Source: Anthropogastromicrobium sp963652495
Lineage (GTDB): Bacteria; Bacillota; Clostridia; Lachnospirales; Lachnospiraceae
Assembly (NCBI GenBank): GCA_963652495.1
Contig: CAVJTU010000111.1
Coordinates: 1-5,592 of the forward strand
Length of the DNA stretch: 5,592 bases
Direction: 5' to 3'
Shown here piece by piece: positions 4,983-5,592 of the stretch. Positions within the stretch are counted from its first letter, which is position 1. Each line of letters begins with the position of its first letter. A program made the translations under genes and the position numbers. The notes below the pieces were generated by a model. The model was not told where the DNA came from. It did not search any database and saw nothing but the letters and a program-made list of their open reading frames with translations.

Positions 4983-5592
4983 TTGGCAAAGAAAAAAGAT
5001 GAAATAACCATCCGTTCCAGCGCAGCGGAATACCTAACCTATGTCGCCTCTGTGGGTGATCAGCAGGACAGTATTGAAATGCGCTATGAGGATGAGAATA
5101 TATGGCTGACACAGAAGATGATGGCTACATTGTACGACGTTGGCACAAATACGATCAATTATCATATTAAAAAGATATTTGAGGATAGTGAGCTGCAGGA
5201 GGATTCAGTTATTCGAAAATTTCGAATAACTGCCGCTGACGGAAAAAATTACAGCACAAATCATTATTCCCTGGAAATGATCATCGCTGTAGGCTTTAAG
5301 GTCAATTCCGAGCGTGCGGTTCAGTTCCGTAAATGGGTAAACCAGATCGCCAAGGATTACACCATCAAAGGCTGGGTCATGGATGATGAACGCTTAAAGA
5401 ATGGTGGTTCCGTGCTTACAGTAGAATACTTCGACCGCTTGCTGGAGCAGATTCGTGAAATTCGTCTGTCTGAGCGCAGGTTCTACCAGAAGATAACCGA
5501 TATCTATGCAACAGCACTTGATTACGACCGTACAGCAAAGACAACAAAGCAGTTTTTTGCTAAGGTCCAGAATAAGATGCATTATGCAGTAC
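4983..5592 (+). CDS. RhuM-family protein, cut by the window end
   Basis: The frame starts at TTG and is open to the window edge, giving 203 residues and missing the C-terminus; relatives are about 330-350 residues, so roughly 130 or more are absent. The N-terminal part (about 17-70) has IWLTQKMMATLYDVGTNTIN then HIKKIF, a helix-turn-helix-like region similar to phage antirepressor DNA-binding domains. Next come the family signatures SVIRKFRITAADGKNY (75-90), HYSLEMIIAVGFKVNSERAV (94-113), FRKWVNQIAKDYTIKGW (115-131), ERLKNGG (136-142) and SERRFYQKITDIYATALDYD (163-182). The family is named for a Salmonella pathogenicity-island gene and is frequent beside restriction genes, but its biochemistry is not established. 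Only 14 bases separate it from mcrC and the ribosome binding site lies over the mcrC stop, so it belongs to the same operon. A regulatory or accessory role is inferred only. Confidence 0.92.
   Translation, partial: MAKKKDEITIRSSAAEYLTYVASVGDQQDSIEMRYEDENIWLTQKMMATLYDVGTNTINYHIKKIFEDSELQEDSVIRKFRITAADGKNYSTNHYSLEMIIAVGFKVNSERAVQFRKWVNQIAKDYTIKGWVMDDERLKNGGSVLTVEYFDRLLEQIREIRLSERRFYQKITDIYATALDYDRTAKTTKQFFAKVQNKMHYAV
5206..5232. repeat. 27-bp palindrome inside rhuM
   Basis: Perfect 13-bp arms CAGTTATTCGAAA (5206-5218) and TTTCGAATAACTG (5220-5232) flank a single central A. It lies in the codons for SVIRKFRITA, in the most conserved part of RhuM. The perfect symmetry on both sides exceeds what the amino acids require. 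It could be an operator for RhuM itself or another regulator, an mRNA hairpin damping translation, or a cruciform-prone site. Confidence 0.8.

Overview
The window looks like accessory DNA from a Firmicute of the Lachnospiraceae type. The evidence is the moderate-to-low GC content, the strong GGAGG-type ribosome binding sites, and proteins whose sequence style (large serine recombinase tail, flavodoxin/ferredoxin fusion, EVE-McrB, RhuM) is common in gut Lachnospiraceae mobile and defence islands. This assignment comes from family resemblance, not from a search.

Layout. Positions 47-388 hold the C-terminal tail of a large serine recombinase, with no start and an in-frame stop just upstream. Its last residues run into a short segment (ETVVLMSR) that resembles the 3' end of rlmD/rumA, a known integration target, so an attachment-site junction is likely here. 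Positions 389-1023 have no convincing intact gene. They hold several hairpins, two further sequences resembling the putative attachment core, and a possible decayed regulator tail. Positions 1024-1767 encode an EFR1-type flavodoxin plus 2[4Fe-4S] ferredoxin fusion. A 142-base intergenic region with a small hairpin and a perfect 9-bp tandem repeat follows.

From 1910 to the right edge runs a tightly packed plus-strand operon. It encodes an McrB-type GTPase with a non-canonical N-terminus carrying an EVE domain, an McrC-type PD-(D/E)xK nuclease (4-bp overlap), and a TTG-started RhuM-family protein with a perfect ribosome binding site over the mcrC stop codon, cut by the window edge.

How the genes may work together. 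McrB and McrC should form a GTP-dependent restriction complex that cleaves DNA carrying modified bases, with the EVE domain as the likely modified-base reader. RhuM has no established biochemical role, but its translational linkage suggests a regulator or accessory factor of this system. The most interesting leads are the McrBC-RhuM operon, a 27-bp near-perfect palindrome inside rhuM, and the repeated attachment-like cores on the left, which suggest serial insertion at one hot spot.
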